NCBI GenBank assembly: GCA_017934045.1
Contig: JAGBKK010000025.1
Location: 1-64,000 of the forward strand
DNA from: Neisseriaceae bacterium
GTDB lineage: Bacteria > Pseudomonadota > Gammaproteobacteria > Burkholderiales > Neisseriaceae
Direction: 5' to 3'
DNA length: 64,000 nt
This document shows positions 18,304-29,782 of the stretch, one piece after another. Positions within the stretch are counted from its first letter, which is position 1, and each line of letters starts with the position of its first letter. The translations under genes were made by a program, and so were the position numbers. The notes beneath the pieces were generated by a model. That model did no database searches, was not told the origin of the DNA, and saw nothing but the letters and a program-made list of their open reading frames with translations.

Positions 18304-20448
18304 TTATTTAACGCGAAACCTTTTCAAACGAACCGCATTCCCCAAAACGGAAATCGAACTGGCTGCCATTGCCGCACCAGCAATCGCAGGACTTAATATG
18401 CCAATCGCTGCCAAAGGTATGCCGATGATATTGTAAATAAAGGCAAAAAATAAGTTTTGCCGAATGGTTTTCAGTGTTTGGCGAGCAATGATTACCGCAT
18501 CGGCGGCTTGATTGGCAGAGCCGTTCATCAGCGTAGCGGAAGCGGTGTGTTGGGCAATATCTGTGCCACCTTTCATTGCAAAACCTGTGTTGGCAGCCGA
18601 TAACGCTGGTGCGTCATTTACACCATCGCCCACCATTGCCACATTCGCACCTTGTTTTTGCATTTTTTGTATGTTGGCAGCTTTGTCGCGTGGTTTCAAA
18701 CCGCCTTGGGCGAGACTTATGCCTAATTGTTCGCCCACACTTTGTACGGCTTGTGGTTTGTCGCCACTCATTAAACCCACTTGAATGTTTTGTTGCTGTA
18801 AGCGGAAAACGGCGGTTTTGCTGTCCGAACGCAAAGCGTCTGCCACAGCAAAAACAGCGGTTTCATTGTTCATTGATACGCCAATAATAGACGCATTATT
18901 CCAAGGTGATTCGGCAATTTCAGGCTGCCTGAAACCGCAAAATTCAGGCGTACCCACTTTGACTTCACCAAAATTCACCACATTGCCCACCACCCCACAG
19001 CCTGCTTCTACTTGAATATGATTGGCGGTGAGTAGGGGTAAATTTCTGGCTTTGGCGGCGTTAATCATCGCCGTTGCCAAGGGGTGTGAAACTTGAAGTT
19101 CCAAAGCCACCGCTGCTTGTAGAAAATCGTTTTCTTGATAAATAAAAGCGTGTTCAGGCTGCCTGAATGCCACAATTTCAGGCTTACCTTGGGTGAGTGT
19201 ACCTGTTTTATCAAAAATAACCGTATCAATTTTGCCTGCGTTTTCCAATGCCGCCGCATCTTTGAATAAGATACCATAGCGTGCGGCAACGCCCATACCT
19301 GCCATAATCGCCGCAGGTGTGGCTAATCCTAACGCACAAGGACAGGCAATCACCAACACCGCCGCCGCTCGCATAAGAGCGATATTCAGGCTGCCTGAAA
19401 AGAAATAATTGCCCAAAAAGGTTAAAACGGCAATCGCCACCACCGCAGGTACAAATACAGCGGCGACTTTATCTGCCAAACGCGCCACAGGTGCTTTGCT
19501 GTTTTGAGCCTCGTCCAAGGCTTTGACCATATCACCCAACATGGTGGCGGATCCAACGGCTTCGGCACGATAAATCACACTGCCATTACCGACAATGGCA
19601 CCTGCAAATAATTTGGCTTTGACTTGTTTTTCAATTGCTTCGGGTTCGCCCGTTAAATGGCTTTCATCACACCAACACGCACCTTCCATTACTTCACCGT
19701 CTGCGGCAATTTTTTCGCCTTGTTTAGCACGCAACACATCGCCGATACGAATGCGATCTAATGGCAGCGTTTGCCATTCTTTATCTCGTAACACTTCCAC
19801 TTCTTTGGGAACTAACTGCATTAACAAACCAATGCTGTCCAAACTTTGGCGTTTGACGCGTAATTCTAAATATTTACCTAACGACACCAAAGCAATCACC
19901 ATCACAGACGCTTCAAAATACACATTGTGCCAATCACCCTTGACCAACATCAATACAGAATACGCCCAAACCACAGTAGTGCCTAATGCCACCAACACAT
20001 CCATATTGGGTGCTTTGCTTTTGAGTGCGGAAAACGCACCTTTATAAAATACCGAACCTGATACAAATTGTACAATCGTTGCCAAAGCAAATTGAATGGG
20101 GGCAGTCATCATTAAAGAATGCTTACCGAACGCCATACCCACCATACCCACTAAAAAGGGAATCAAAATCAACCACGCAGGTATGGCAGTCCAAGGAATT
20201 GCCGTAGCGGATTTTTGTGGCGGTGGAGCTTTATCTGCCACCAAGGCTGCCTGAAAACCTGCGGCGTTAATCCACGCTTCAATTTGTTTGGTATTGGTGC
20301 TGTTTTCATCGAACGAAACAATGGCGCGTTCCCCTGCAAAATTGACTTCGGCAGATGAAATGGCTTCTTTTTTATTTAAAACCTTTTCAATCCTTGCCGC
20401 ACAAGCCTGACAAGACATACCATCAATCGTAAAAGACGCTTTTTTCAT
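18304..20448 (-). CDS. copA: Copper-exporting P1B-type ATPase
   Basis: The 714-aa protein pumps Cu(I) out of the cytoplasm. It has one N-terminal HMA domain (MSCQAC, 11-16), the membrane CPC motif (369-371), the phosphorylation site DKTGT (413-417), the HP motif in SHPLA, the hinge GDGVNDAP and the MAASS motif in the last helix, all typical of Cu(I) pumps. Uptake sequences are translated as FFSGSLN (in the loop after a helix, 350-354), FRQPEHA (428-432) and GFRQPEI. The stop codon abuts the paired-uptake terminator. The promoter should be in the 160 AT-rich bases before the divergent glycosyltransferase gene; no CueR-type operator was recognised. Confidence 0.95.
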   Translation of the reverse strand: MKKASFTIDGMSCQACAARIEKVLNKKEAISSAEVNFAGERAIVSFDENSTNTKQIEAWINAAGFQAALVADKAPPPQKSATAIPWTAIPAWLILIPFLVGMVGMAFGKHSLMMTAPIQFALATIVQFVSGSVFYKGAFSALKSKAPNMDVLVALGTTVVWAYSVLMLVKGDWHNVYFEASVMVIALVSLGKYLELRVKRQSLDSIGLLMQLVPKEVEVLRDKEWQTLPLDRIRIGDVLRAKQGEKIAADGEVMEGACWCDESHLTGEPEAIEKQVKAKLFAGAIVGNGSVIYRAEAVGSATMLGDMVKALDEAQNSKAPVARLADKVAAVFVPAVVAIAVLTFLGNYFFSGSLNIALMRAAAVLVIACPCALGLATPAAIMAGMGVAARYGILFKDAAALENAGKIDTVIFDKTGTLTQGKPEIVAFRQPEHAFIYQENDFLQAAVALELQVSHPLATAMINAAKARNLPLLTANHIQVEAGCGVVGNVVNFGEVKVGTPEFCGFRQPEIAESPWNNASIIGVSMNNETAVFAVADALRSDSKTAVFRLQQQNIQVGLMSGDKPQAVQSVGEQLGISLAQGGLKPRDKAANIQKMQKQGANVAMVGDGVNDAPALSAANTGFAMKGGTDIAQHTASATLMNGSANQAADAVIIARQTLKTIRQNLFFAFIYNIIGIPLAAIGILSPAIAGAAMAASSISVLGNAVRLKRFRVK

Positions 20449-20610
20449 ATTATTTTAAATTGCTTGATGTGTTACATTAAAGCGTTCAATTATAACAAAT
20501 TGGCTTATTGTTGATAATCTCAATATACTATTTTTCATTAAAAATTTTGCATTGTTACACGAACGGTTTAAAATATTCAGGCAGCCTGAAAACACACAGA
20601 AAGACACACC

Positions 20611-22278
20611 ATGCTTACTTTTGATAGCAAACAACAACAAACGGTAAAACCTGTGGAATATCCTTGGGTGCTGTTGTTGTTGGCATTTGTTTGGCTGTGG
20701 CCAGGTGTGATTCATCGTGATTTATGGAATTTAGAATCAGCTTTATACAGCAGTATTTTACATATACAACAAACAAATAATCTTTTTATATCAAGCCATT
20801 ATGGGGAAACTTATATTCCCAATATGCCTGTTTATCTGTGGATTGCGGCGGCGTTGCAAAAATTATCCGCCTTATTCTCTATGTCAGGCTATACGGCGGC
20901 ACGGCTATCCACCACTTTATTGACGGTTTTATCCCTGTGGGCAATGGGCGGGGCTGGACGCGAATTATTAGGCAAATACAACGGCAGAAGTGTGGTGCTG
21001 ATTTTAATCGGTTGCCCTGGCGTGTTGGTGATTGGGCATTCTTTGGACAGCACCATTATGCTGTTTAGTGCATTTTGCAGTTTTATTTACGGCGTTGCCT
21101 TATCACGCAGAAAAACGGTTTTTGGCGGTTTGTTGATTGGTGTATCGTGGTTATTGGCGTTTTGGTCAGGCAATTTACCGCCCTTATTCTTTTTATGGCT
21201 CATCACGGTGCTACTACCATTTTCATTGCAATGGCGAACTCGCCGTTATTTGCGTGCCATCACCCTTGCCTTACTCATCGCCCTACCCTTATTGCCTGTG
21301 TTGCCATTGTTATTAAAGCACTATAATCCCATTGCTTTTCAAGTTTGGTTCAATCACCATATTTTGGGTATTTTTGGCGGTATGTCGCAACACAATATCG
21401 GCTTTTCACCGCTCAAACTATTAAAAGATTTGTTGTGGTTTGCACTACCTGCGTGGCTGATTGCCTTGTGGGCGATTTATCGCCGAAAAATACTCACCAA
21501 CACCACAGGCTGGTTTTGCTTAACTTGGCTAATCACCGCAAGCATTATTCTTATTTTTCAAAAAGATATTGACAACCGACAACTGATTTGGCTTTTGCCA
21601 CCATTAGCCATTATCGGTGCGGCAAGTTTGGACGATATTAAACGCGGTGTCGCTGCTTTTTTCAATTGGTTTGGGGTAATGATTTTTGGCTTTTGTGCCT
21701 TATTTTTATGGGCAATGTTCTTTGCCATTAACTACGGCGTGCCTTATCGCTTATCCGAATGGGCAAGCCGATTTAATCCCTATTTTTCGCCTGATTGGAA
21801 TTATTTTCCCATGATTTTAGCCCTGTCATTCACGCCGATTTGGTTATGGGCAGTAACGCGCCGTCATATTCGTGGCAGAAAAGCCATCACCAACTGGGCA
21901 GCAGGTATGACACTGATTTGGACAATTTTATTGAGTTTATTTTTGCCGTGGATAGAAAGTCTCAAAAGTTACCGTCCCATTGCCCAAGATATTCAACACA
22001 ACGCCCCTGATTTTCTCATCAACGATTTAACCCAAGGCAAAGCTTGTCTTGATAGCGACAATATCGCCCTACTGACGGCATTAGATGAATATGTGGGCGT
22101 ATCGCAACTTTTTTATACACCAACCCCCAATGCACAATGCCACTATCGCATAACCGCATCAGAACAAGGCGTGTTGGATATTCCACAAAATGCACAAATT
22201 CTATGGCACGGCACGCGTGGCAAACGCGGCAGAGACACCATTGTGCTGTTTGTTAATCCTAATATCATCAATAAATAA
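20611..22278 (+). CDS. ArnT/PMT-like membrane glycosyltransferase
   Basis: The 555-aa protein has about a dozen hydrophobic segments and a soluble C-terminal part, as in the GT-C (GT39/GT83) family that uses lipid-linked sugars in the periplasm. The first periplasmic loop has HRDLWNLESALYSS, matching the ArnT-type pattern with an acidic residue, and ETYIPNMPVYLWIAA follows. ArnT itself adds aminoarabinose to lipid A, but the sequence does not fix substrate or acceptor. No arn genes are nearby. Confidence 0.75.
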   Translation: MLTFDSKQQQTVKPVEYPWVLLLLAFVWLWPGVIHRDLWNLESALYSSILHIQQTNNLFISSHYGETYIPNMPVYLWIAAALQKLSALFSMSGYTAARLSTTLLTVLSLWAMGGAGRELLGKYNGRSVVLILIGCPGVLVIGHSLDSTIMLFSAFCSFIYGVALSRRKTVFGGLLIGVSWLLAFWSGNLPPLFFLWLITVLLPFSLQWRTRRYLRAITLALLIALPLLPVLPLLLKHYNPIAFQVWFNHHILGIFGGMSQHNIGFSPLKLLKDLLWFALPAWLIALWAIYRRKILTNTTGWFCLTWLITASIILIFQKDIDNRQLIWLLPPLAIIGAASLDDIKRGVAAFFNWFGVMIFGFCALFLWAMFFAINYGVPYRLSEWASRFNPYFSPDWNYFPMILALSFTPIWLWAVTRRHIRGRKAITNWAAGMTLIWTILLSLFLPWIESLKSYRPIAQDIQHNAPDFLINDLTQGKACLDSDNIALLTALDEYVGVSQLFYTPTPNAQCHYRITASEQGVLDIPQNAQILWHGTRGKRGRDTIVLFVNPNIINK

Positions 22279-22297
22279 ACAGAAAGTACTGCAAAAC

Positions 22298-22383
22298 TCG
22301 TCATTTTGACTTTTCCATAGGAAAACGAATAATCTCAACTTATTGTTTTACAATGAGATTCTTCGCTACGCTCAAAATGACGA
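22298..22383. repeat. Dispersed inverted repeat, CGTCATTTTGA type
   Basis: CGTCATTTTGA at the left end is the complement of TCAAAATGACG at the right end, with AATCTCA / TGAGATT inside. A second copy (CGTCATTCTGA .. TCAGAATGACG, about 35179-35259) lies inside the MmeI-like coding region. Confidence 0.7.
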
Positions 22384-22417
22384 ATGATGATCTCAAATAG
22401 GCAGCCTGAAAACAAAA

Positions 22418-22448
22418 AAGGCAACCTGAAAATTTTTCAAGTTGCCTT
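22418..22448 (-). terminator. Terminator of the PhnD-like gene
   Basis: The stem AAGGCAACCTGAA / TTCAAGTTGCCTT has one mismatch and on the minus strand is followed by TTTTTTG. Its left arm (AGGCAACCTGAA) is one base away from an uptake sequence, so it may be a decayed paired-uptake terminator. Confidence 0.75.
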
Positions 22449-22467
22449 GTTTTCATACTGCAAAATA

Positions 22468-23250
22468 CTAATCCAACAGTGTCTCCATCAGATCAATCAT
22501 AAATTCAGTTTCTTCTTCGGTCAGTTCTTCAAAGCCGTCTGGCATATTTAATTCACTTAAAACACGGCGACCTGCGTCTGTGTCTTTCATATTGATAATG
22601 GATTGTCGAACTGTGGGCAGAAATTCGCTTTGTTCAGGGTGCATTAGAATGACATGCGTAATGTCGGTAATGTGGCTTTCAATTAACACTGCCATTTGGT
22701 TTTTGGTCATTTCGGATAATGAATGAAACGAACTTGCCACAAAAAATGCCGCATCTGCTTTGCCTTGAATGGCGTGTCGTGCGGCTGCCTGAAAACTGGG
22801 AACTTCCACCCATTCTAAATCGGCTTCGGTTAAGTTGGCAGCTTCTAACAGTCGCAAGCCGATTAACTTAACATCACGATTGTTGGTAATCGCAATTTTC
22901 ATACCTTTTTTTAAGTCGGTAAGTTTCGCCAAACCTGACGCAGAACCTGCAGCAATCACCATTTCATCTGGATTTTTCACAGGTTTGACCACAGGCAGAA
23001 AGTTTTTGTCGCGAATTAAAGAAGCGGCATCAAATGGATTGGCATAAATTATATCTACTTGATTTTGCTCCAATATTTGTTGTTGTTCTTCTGCTGAATG
23101 CGGTGTTAAAAGGTGAATATTGTTGTCAGTATCGCGTTGTAGCGTGGTGTTGAAAATATGCCAACCGCCAAAGTGTTCTGGCGGAAAATCGGGGGCAATT
23201 AACAAATTGGGCATAGTGCCGCCTCCTACGGATTGGATTGGATTAGTCAT
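22468..23250 (-). CDS. PhnD-like substrate-binding-fold protein without signal peptide
   Basis: The 260-aa protein resembles phosphate/phosphonate-type periplasmic binding proteins: an N-terminal beta strand (NLLIAPDFPPE), VDIIYANPFDAASLI, MVIAAGSASGLAKLTDLKKG and ITNNRDVKLIG all fit. There is no signal peptide (start MTNPIQSVGGG), and no permease or ATPase genes are adjacent. The C-terminus is acidic. It is 32 bp after a PAS-domain gene on the same strand, so the pair may form a cytoplasmic sensing module. The ATG at 23250 is preceded by AGGGAAG. Confidence 0.72.
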   Translation of the reverse strand: MTNPIQSVGGGTMPNLLIAPDFPPEHFGGWHIFNTTLQRDTDNNIHLLTPHSAEEQQQILEQNQVDIIYANPFDAASLIRDKNFLPVVKPVKNPDEMVIAAGSASGLAKLTDLKKGMKIAITNNRDVKLIGLRLLEAANLTEADLEWVEVPSFQAAARHAIQGKADAAFFVASSFHSLSEMTKNQMAVLIESHITDITHVILMHPEQSEFLPTVRQSIINMKDTDAGRRVLSELNMPDGFEELTEEETEFMIDLMETLLD

Positions 23251-23282
23251 TGTGTCTTCCCTATAATGCAATAATTTGATTT

Positions 23283-23777
23283 TTAAGCGTTTTCTTGGGC
23301 TTTTAATTCTTTGTATAACGCCGACATTTCGGCGATTTTTTCGCGTGATGGCTGACGGCGAACCGAAGTGTAGCCGACAATTTTGCCGTTTCGTACATTG
23401 GGGATAATGGTGGCATAAACCCAGTAAAAACCGCCGTCTTTACGCAGATTTTTCACATAGCCGTGCCATTTTTTGCCACTTTTCACATCGTCCCACAAGC
23501 CTTTGAAAGCCGCTTTGGGCAAATCAGGGTGGCGTAAAATGCTGTGGAGCGTACCGATGAGTTCATCGCGTTCCCAGCCACTCATATGCACAAAGGCTTC
23601 GTTGGCGTGGGTAATCACACCGTCCAAATCGGTGCGGCTGACAATTAAATAACCCTCGGGAAAAAGGGTTTCCTCATCGGTGGTATAAACGGTGTGTTCA
23701 AAATCACCATAATATTTAAGCGTATGCACTTCGTGCGGCTTTTCAGGCACAGGCATAGCGGGCAGAGAACTTGCCAT
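23283..23777 (-). CDS. Stand-alone PAS domain protein, Aer-like
   Basis: The 164-aa protein is almost entirely one PAS domain like the FAD-binding sensor of the aerotaxis receptor Aer: TDLDGVITHANEAFVHMSGW, LRHPDLPKAAFKGLWDDVKSG, KDGGFYWVYATI and the end VGYTSVRRQP. It lacks HAMP, kinase or methyl-accepting parts. AAAGGAAAC precedes the ATG. It is the first gene of a pair with the PhnD-like gene. Cofactor and partner are unknown. Confidence 0.82.
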   Translation of the reverse strand: MASSLPAMPVPEKPHEVHTLKYYGDFEHTVYTTDEETLFPEGYLIVSRTDLDGVITHANEAFVHMSGWERDELIGTLHSILRHPDLPKAAFKGLWDDVKSGKKWHGYVKNLRKDGGFYWVYATIIPNVRNGKIVGYTSVRRQPSREKIAEMSALYKELKAQENA

Positions 23778-24014
23778 TGTTTTGTTTCCTTTTATGTTTG
23801 AGTTAAGTTGTAGTGAGTGGAAATGGTTTGTGCGAATTTATGTATATTAGAAAATGCACAAATAATCGAAATTTCTTGCGAAATTTTCGAGCGGAATTAT
23901 ACTCTTTTTTTGATTTATGTTAAATAGTTACGCTTTTAATCAAGTTAATTCTAATATGCATTCGTATTCCGCACGGTATCTTAAAAACAGACTTTCAGGC
24001 TGCCTGAAAATTTA

Positions 24015-26248
<2,234 letters not shown>

Positions 26249-26323
26249 TGTTTTTCCTTAATCATTGTTCAGGCTGCCTGAAATAGTTTTGGTGGGTTAA
26301 AAACCCACCTTATCAAGTTGATT

Positions 26324-26812
26324 TTACTTATCTTTTGGCACAATGCCTACATTTTTCCAAAAGCTTAATGCCTGTTGCTGCAAGGATTTTTGCCATTCCA
26401 TAAAGGGAATATGTTTCATATCAAATTGACGGAAAGGGTCAAACCATTTGCCTGCTTGGTTCATCGCACGCGATTGATCTTTAATTTGATTTTGCCAATC
26501 AGCAAAAATTTTCATATTTTGTTCCAAAAAAGGAGCAAACAAACTTTGCGATACCTTGCCATACATACGAATCATTTGGCAAATGGTTTCGTTGCTTAAA
26601 ATCGGCGTGCCACCTGCTTCTTCTTCCGACAAAATTTGCAAAAACACCGAACGCGTCAAATCTTCGCCTGTTTTGGCATCAACAATTTCAATGTCTTCAT
26701 ATTCAATAATCATTTGTTTGACATCGGCAATGGTTACATAACTGCTAATGGCAGTGTCATATAAACGGCGGTTGGGGTATTTTTTAATCAGTCGTTTGTC
26801 GCTCATTTTCAT
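26324..26812 (-). CDS. phaR: PhaR-type polyhydroxyalkanoate synthesis regulator
   Basis: The 162-aa protein starts with the PhaR DNA-binding core RLIKKYPNRRLYDTAISSYV and continues with the conserved DVKQMIIEYEDIEIVDAKTGEDLTRSVFLQIL. In other beta-proteobacteria it binds PHB and represses phasin genes; no phaC or phasin gene is in this window. Two ATG codons two residues apart are possible starts. It is divergent from galE. Confidence 0.9.
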   Translation of the reverse strand: MKMSDKRLIKKYPNRRLYDTAISSYVTIADVKQMIIEYEDIEIVDAKTGEDLTRSVFLQILSEEEAGGTPILSNETICQMIRMYGKVSQSLFAPFLEQNMKIFADWQNQIKDQSRAMNQAGKWFDPFRQFDMKHIPFMEWQKSLQQQALSFWKNVGIVPKDK

Positions 26813-26926
26813 TTACTCGCTGTTTGTGGATAAAAATTGTTAGAATTATAGTCGTTTTTGTATTATTTTGCAGTGCAATGTTTTTCAGGCAGCCTGAAAA
26901 ACATAATATATCAAGGATTAAACTCA

Positions 26927-27943
26927 ATGATTTTACTGACAGGCGGAGCTGGTTATATCGGCTCACACACCGCAGTAGTGCTGTTGCGTGCGGGTTATGA
27001 AGTGTTGGTGGTGGATAATTTTTGCAATTCATCACCTGAAAGTTTGAAACGCATAGAAAAAATCACAGGCAAAAAATGCCCTTATATTCGTGGCGATATT
27101 CGCGACCGTGCCTTGTTAGACAATGTTTTTCAACAACACACCATTGAAGCAGTGATTCATTTTGCAGGCTTAAAAGCCGTGGGTGAAAGTTACGCCAAAC
27201 CGTTAGATTATTATCATTGCAATGTGTTTGGCACAATAACATTATTGCAAGCAATGCAAGCGTTTGGCGTAAAAACATTTGTTTTTTCATCATCAGCCAC
27301 CGTATATGGCAATGCACCCATTCCTTATACCGAACAAACGCCGACTGGCGTGCCAAGCAATCCTTACGGTCGCACCAAACTGCATATTGAACAAATTTTG
27401 CAAGATTTAAGTAACAGCGATGACGAATGGAAAATTGCGTTACTGCGTTATTTCAACCCAGTTGCGGCGATTGAAACAGGCGAAATAGGCGAAGACCCAT
27501 TGGGCATTCCCAATAATTTAATGCCGTTTATTTCGCAAGTCGCTGTCGGCAAATTGCCTGAATTGGCGGTGTTTGGCAATGATTACCCCACACGAGACGG
27601 CAGTTGCGTGCGTGATTTTATTCATATTATGGATTTAGCCGAAGGACATTGTGCGGCGTTGGATTTTCTGCAAAATCCTGCTCACCCCAACGGTGTGCAT
27701 ATTTGGAATTTAGGTACAGGCAAGGGTATTAGCGTTTTGGAAATGATTGCCGCCTTTGAAAAAGTTAATCAAGTGAAAATTCCCTATCGCATCGCCCCCA
27801 AAAGAGACGGCGATTTGGCAGAGTTTTATGCCAATCCCAATAAAGCCAAAATGGAACTTAACTGGCAAGCCAAACGCAGTTTGGAAGATATGATGCGAGA
27901 TTTATGGAACTGGCAGAAGAATAATCCCAATGGGTATCGGTAA
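26927..27943 (+). CDS. galE: UDP-glucose 4-epimerase
   Basis: The 338-aa short-chain dehydrogenase-type epimerase interconverts UDP-glucose and UDP-galactose for LOS and capsule sugars. Residues 1-13 are the NAD-binding MILLTGGAGYIGS; the catalytic pair is in SSSATVYG and NPYGRTK. The usual YFNPVGAH is read here as YFNPVAAIETGEIGEDP, which departs at a normally conserved glycine-alanine-histidine. The open frame runs 69 bases further upstream through an uptake sequence (FSGSLKN), but the ATG at 26927 gives the normal N-terminus and has AAGGA 13 bases before it. Confidence 0.94.
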   Translation: MILLTGGAGYIGSHTAVVLLRAGYEVLVVDNFCNSSPESLKRIEKITGKKCPYIRGDIRDRALLDNVFQQHTIEAVIHFAGLKAVGESYAKPLDYYHCNVFGTITLLQAMQAFGVKTFVFSSSATVYGNAPIPYTEQTPTGVPSNPYGRTKLHIEQILQDLSNSDDEWKIALLRYFNPVAAIETGEIGEDPLGIPNNLMPFISQVAVGKLPELAVFGNDYPTRDGSCVRDFIHIMDLAEGHCAALDFLQNPAHPNGVHIWNLGTGKGISVLEMIAAFEKVNQVKIPYRIAPKRDGDLAEFYANPNKAKMELNWQAKRSLEDMMRDLWNWQKNNPNGYR

Positions 27944-27950
27944 AAAAATG

Positions 27951-27997
27951 TTTCAGGTAGCCTGAAAAAGGCTGCCTGAAAAAGGCTGCCTGAAACT
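27951..27997. repeat. Three uptake sequences in tandem
   Basis: TTTCAGGTAGCCTGAAA is followed by AAGGCTGCCTGAAA twice. The first is an Eikenella-like variant in form (GGTAGCC) and, with the last copy, could form a hairpin. The array fills the gap between the convergent galE and lgtF-like genes and probably acts as terminator for both. Confidence 0.75.
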
Positions 27998-28762
27998 TTA
28001 TGGATTGTCTTTGGGGTAATGTTTATGTTCAGCAAACCGCACATATTTGGTCATTGTATAAAAATAATGATTCACCGCCAAAATCCAACCGATTTTGCCG
28101 TCTAAAAAGCCCAAGTGAAAAATATACACCTTGATAAATGCCCACAACGGTCGCAAGATAATATCTCGCAGAAAATAAACGGATTTTTTGTTTTCTTCGT
28201 GATAGCGAATAGCAATCAGTTTGGTGTATTGGTCAAACTTGCGATAATAAGCGTCCCAGTTGTCGTAAGTGTAATGCAACATTGGGTTTTTTAATTTTTT
28301 TTCAGGATACGGATAATGCAGTTGGGGGTGTACTTGTCCTGTGAGATAAAAATCCTTTTTGGGCAGTAATCGTGTTACAAAATCAGGGTGTAACGCTCCA
28401 AAACGCACCAATTTGCGGTGAAAATGATTTAAGCGTTTAATGCGATACGCAAACGGTTCGCCGTCTGCCAATTTTTGTTGAATTTCTTGTGCCAAAGGGG
28501 GCGTAATGCGTTCGTCTGCGTCTATCAGTAAAACCCAATCGTGCGTGGCTTGTTGAATGGAAAAATTTTGCTGTCCGCTCCAATCGCCGTTCATCGCTCG
28601 TTGCACCACTTTTGCTCCCAATGAAGTGGCAATTTCTGCTGTTTTATCCGTAGAAAAATCGTCAATCACCACAATTTCATCAGCAAAATTAACCGATTGA
28701 ATACAATCGGCAATATTTTTTTCTTCATTACGAGCAACAATTAACACAGACAGTTTATTCAT
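27998..28762 (-). CDS. lgtF: Family 2 glycosyltransferase, LgtF/WaaE-like
   Basis: The 254-aa protein has the GT2 N-terminus LSVLIVARNEEKNIADCI, the nucleotide site IDDFSTDKT and the DxD-type LLIDADERITP. The pattern is close to Neisseria LgtF, which adds glucose to the LOS inner-core heptose, and to WaaE/KdtX. A hydrophobic amphipathic C-terminus (residues about 205-235) may bind the membrane. Its ATG overlaps the end of the small upstream gene by 8 bases, which implies translational coupling. Confidence 0.8.
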   Translation of the reverse strand: MNKLSVLIVARNEEKNIADCIQSVNFADEIVVIDDFSTDKTAEIATSLGAKVVQRAMNGDWSGQQNFSIQQATHDWVLLIDADERITPPLAQEIQQKLADGEPFAYRIKRLNHFHRKLVRFGALHPDFVTRLLPKKDFYLTGQVHPQLHYPYPEKKLKNPMLHYTYDNWDAYYRKFDQYTKLIAIRYHEENKKSVYFLRDIILRPLWAFIKVYIFHLGFLDGKIGWILAVNHYFYTMTKYVRFAEHKHYPKDNP

Positions 28763-28967
28763 ACGGATTTTCCAAATGATTCATCATTTGCAACAAAAAT
28801 TGACGCACCTGGCTTTCATCGCAACCCATTAACAGTGCGTCTTCAAAAGCGTCTTGGGCAGTTTGAAAAAGTTCGGTCATATTTTCTTGCATCACTTTAA
28901 CTTTTTCAGTGCAAGCCACGGTTTTGCCGTGTTTATCGTGCCATTTCGGAAAAGCAGGAAGCGACAT
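28755..28967 (-). CDS. Small conserved protein, function unknown
   Basis: The 70-aa acidic protein starts MSLPAFPKWHDKHGKTVACTEK and ends in a helical region (ALLMGCDESQVRQFLLQMM). I recall similar small genes in other beta-proteobacteria but no function. It lies 3 bp after the NlpC/P60 gene and overlaps lgtF, so all three look like one operon. Confidence 0.78.
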   Translation of the reverse strand: MSLPAFPKWHDKHGKTVACTEKVKVMQENMTELFQTAQDAFEDALLMGCDESQVRQFLLQMMNHLENPYE

Positions 28968-28970
28968 ATC

Positions 28971-29684
28971 TTAATATAATTGCGGACGGTTAGGGTTAAT
29001 GCGTCTGGCACCGACATAGTGTTTGATATAATAGGCTTTTTCTAAATTGGCAATTTGAATGCGTTTGCCTGTGCGTGGCGAGTGAATAAACTTGCCATCG
29101 CCAATATACATACCCACATGCCCCACGCGTCTGCCGTAACGCGAGAAAAACACCAAGTCGCCAGGTTGCAAATCAGCTTTTTTCACAGGCATACCCACTT
29201 TTGCCATTTCGGACGAAGTACGCGGCAGATTCACCCCCCACGCTTGACGGAACACATATTGAATAAAGCCACTACAATCCAAACCAGTTTTGGGCGAAGT
29301 GCCACCCCAACGGTAGGAAATGCCAATCAGGCTCATCGCACTCATCAATAAATCGTCTGCGCGTTCTTTGTTATACACCGCAGGATTATCTTCATCGTAT
29401 TCGTGTGCTTGAACAGAACTGGCAGGCGGTGCAATCGGTCGCACGGTGGATTTTTTCTTCTTTTTTTTCTTTTTCTTATTAGCGGTTTTAACAACCGATG
29501 AAGATTGATGAACAGTATCTTGACTTTGAGCGTTATCAGGTGTGTTTTGTAAAGACGGTGGCAGTGGATTGGTTGTGGGCAATGGCAGCGTATCGGTGAT
29601 AGGTGTGGCTTGCACAGGGAATGACACCAAAGTGCAAACAGTCAAAAGCAACACACTGCGAGTCAATAAATCGGACAACTTCAT
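28971..29684 (-). CDS. NlpC/P60 peptidoglycan hydrolase with polylysine linker
   Basis: The 237-aa protein has a signal peptide (about residues 1-26, ending VQA), a Ser/Thr/Pro-rich linker with nine consecutive lysines, and a C-terminal NlpC/P60 domain. The catalytic cysteine is in LDCSGFIQYVF, the histidine in GHVGMYIG and the polar residue in HSPR. Such enzymes cut D-Glu-mDAP bonds in the periplasm. The lysine run is coded by A-rich DNA (29450-29476) that may be prone to slippage. It leads the operon with the small protein and lgtF-like gene. Confidence 0.9.
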   Translation of the reverse strand: MKLSDLLTRSVLLLTVCTLVSFPVQATPITDTLPLPTTNPLPPSLQNTPDNAQSQDTVHQSSSVVKTANKKKKKKKKKSTVRPIAPPASSVQAHEYDEDNPAVYNKERADDLLMSAMSLIGISYRWGGTSPKTGLDCSGFIQYVFRQAWGVNLPRTSSEMAKVGMPVKKADLQPGDLVFFSRYGRRVGHVGMYIGDGKFIHSPRTGKRIQIANLEKAYYIKHYVGARRINPNRPQLY

Positions 29685-29782
29685 ACGCTTGTTTGAAACA
29701 GTAAATAATCAACAAAAATTTGGGGGGTATTATACATTATTTACGACACTCGCCCAAATGGAATTACCCAAAAACGCCATTT

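Noticed and set aside
27951..27997. Tandem uptake sequences as a CRISPR or iteron array
   Set aside because: There are only three units, they match the uptake sequence, and no replication or cas gene is near.
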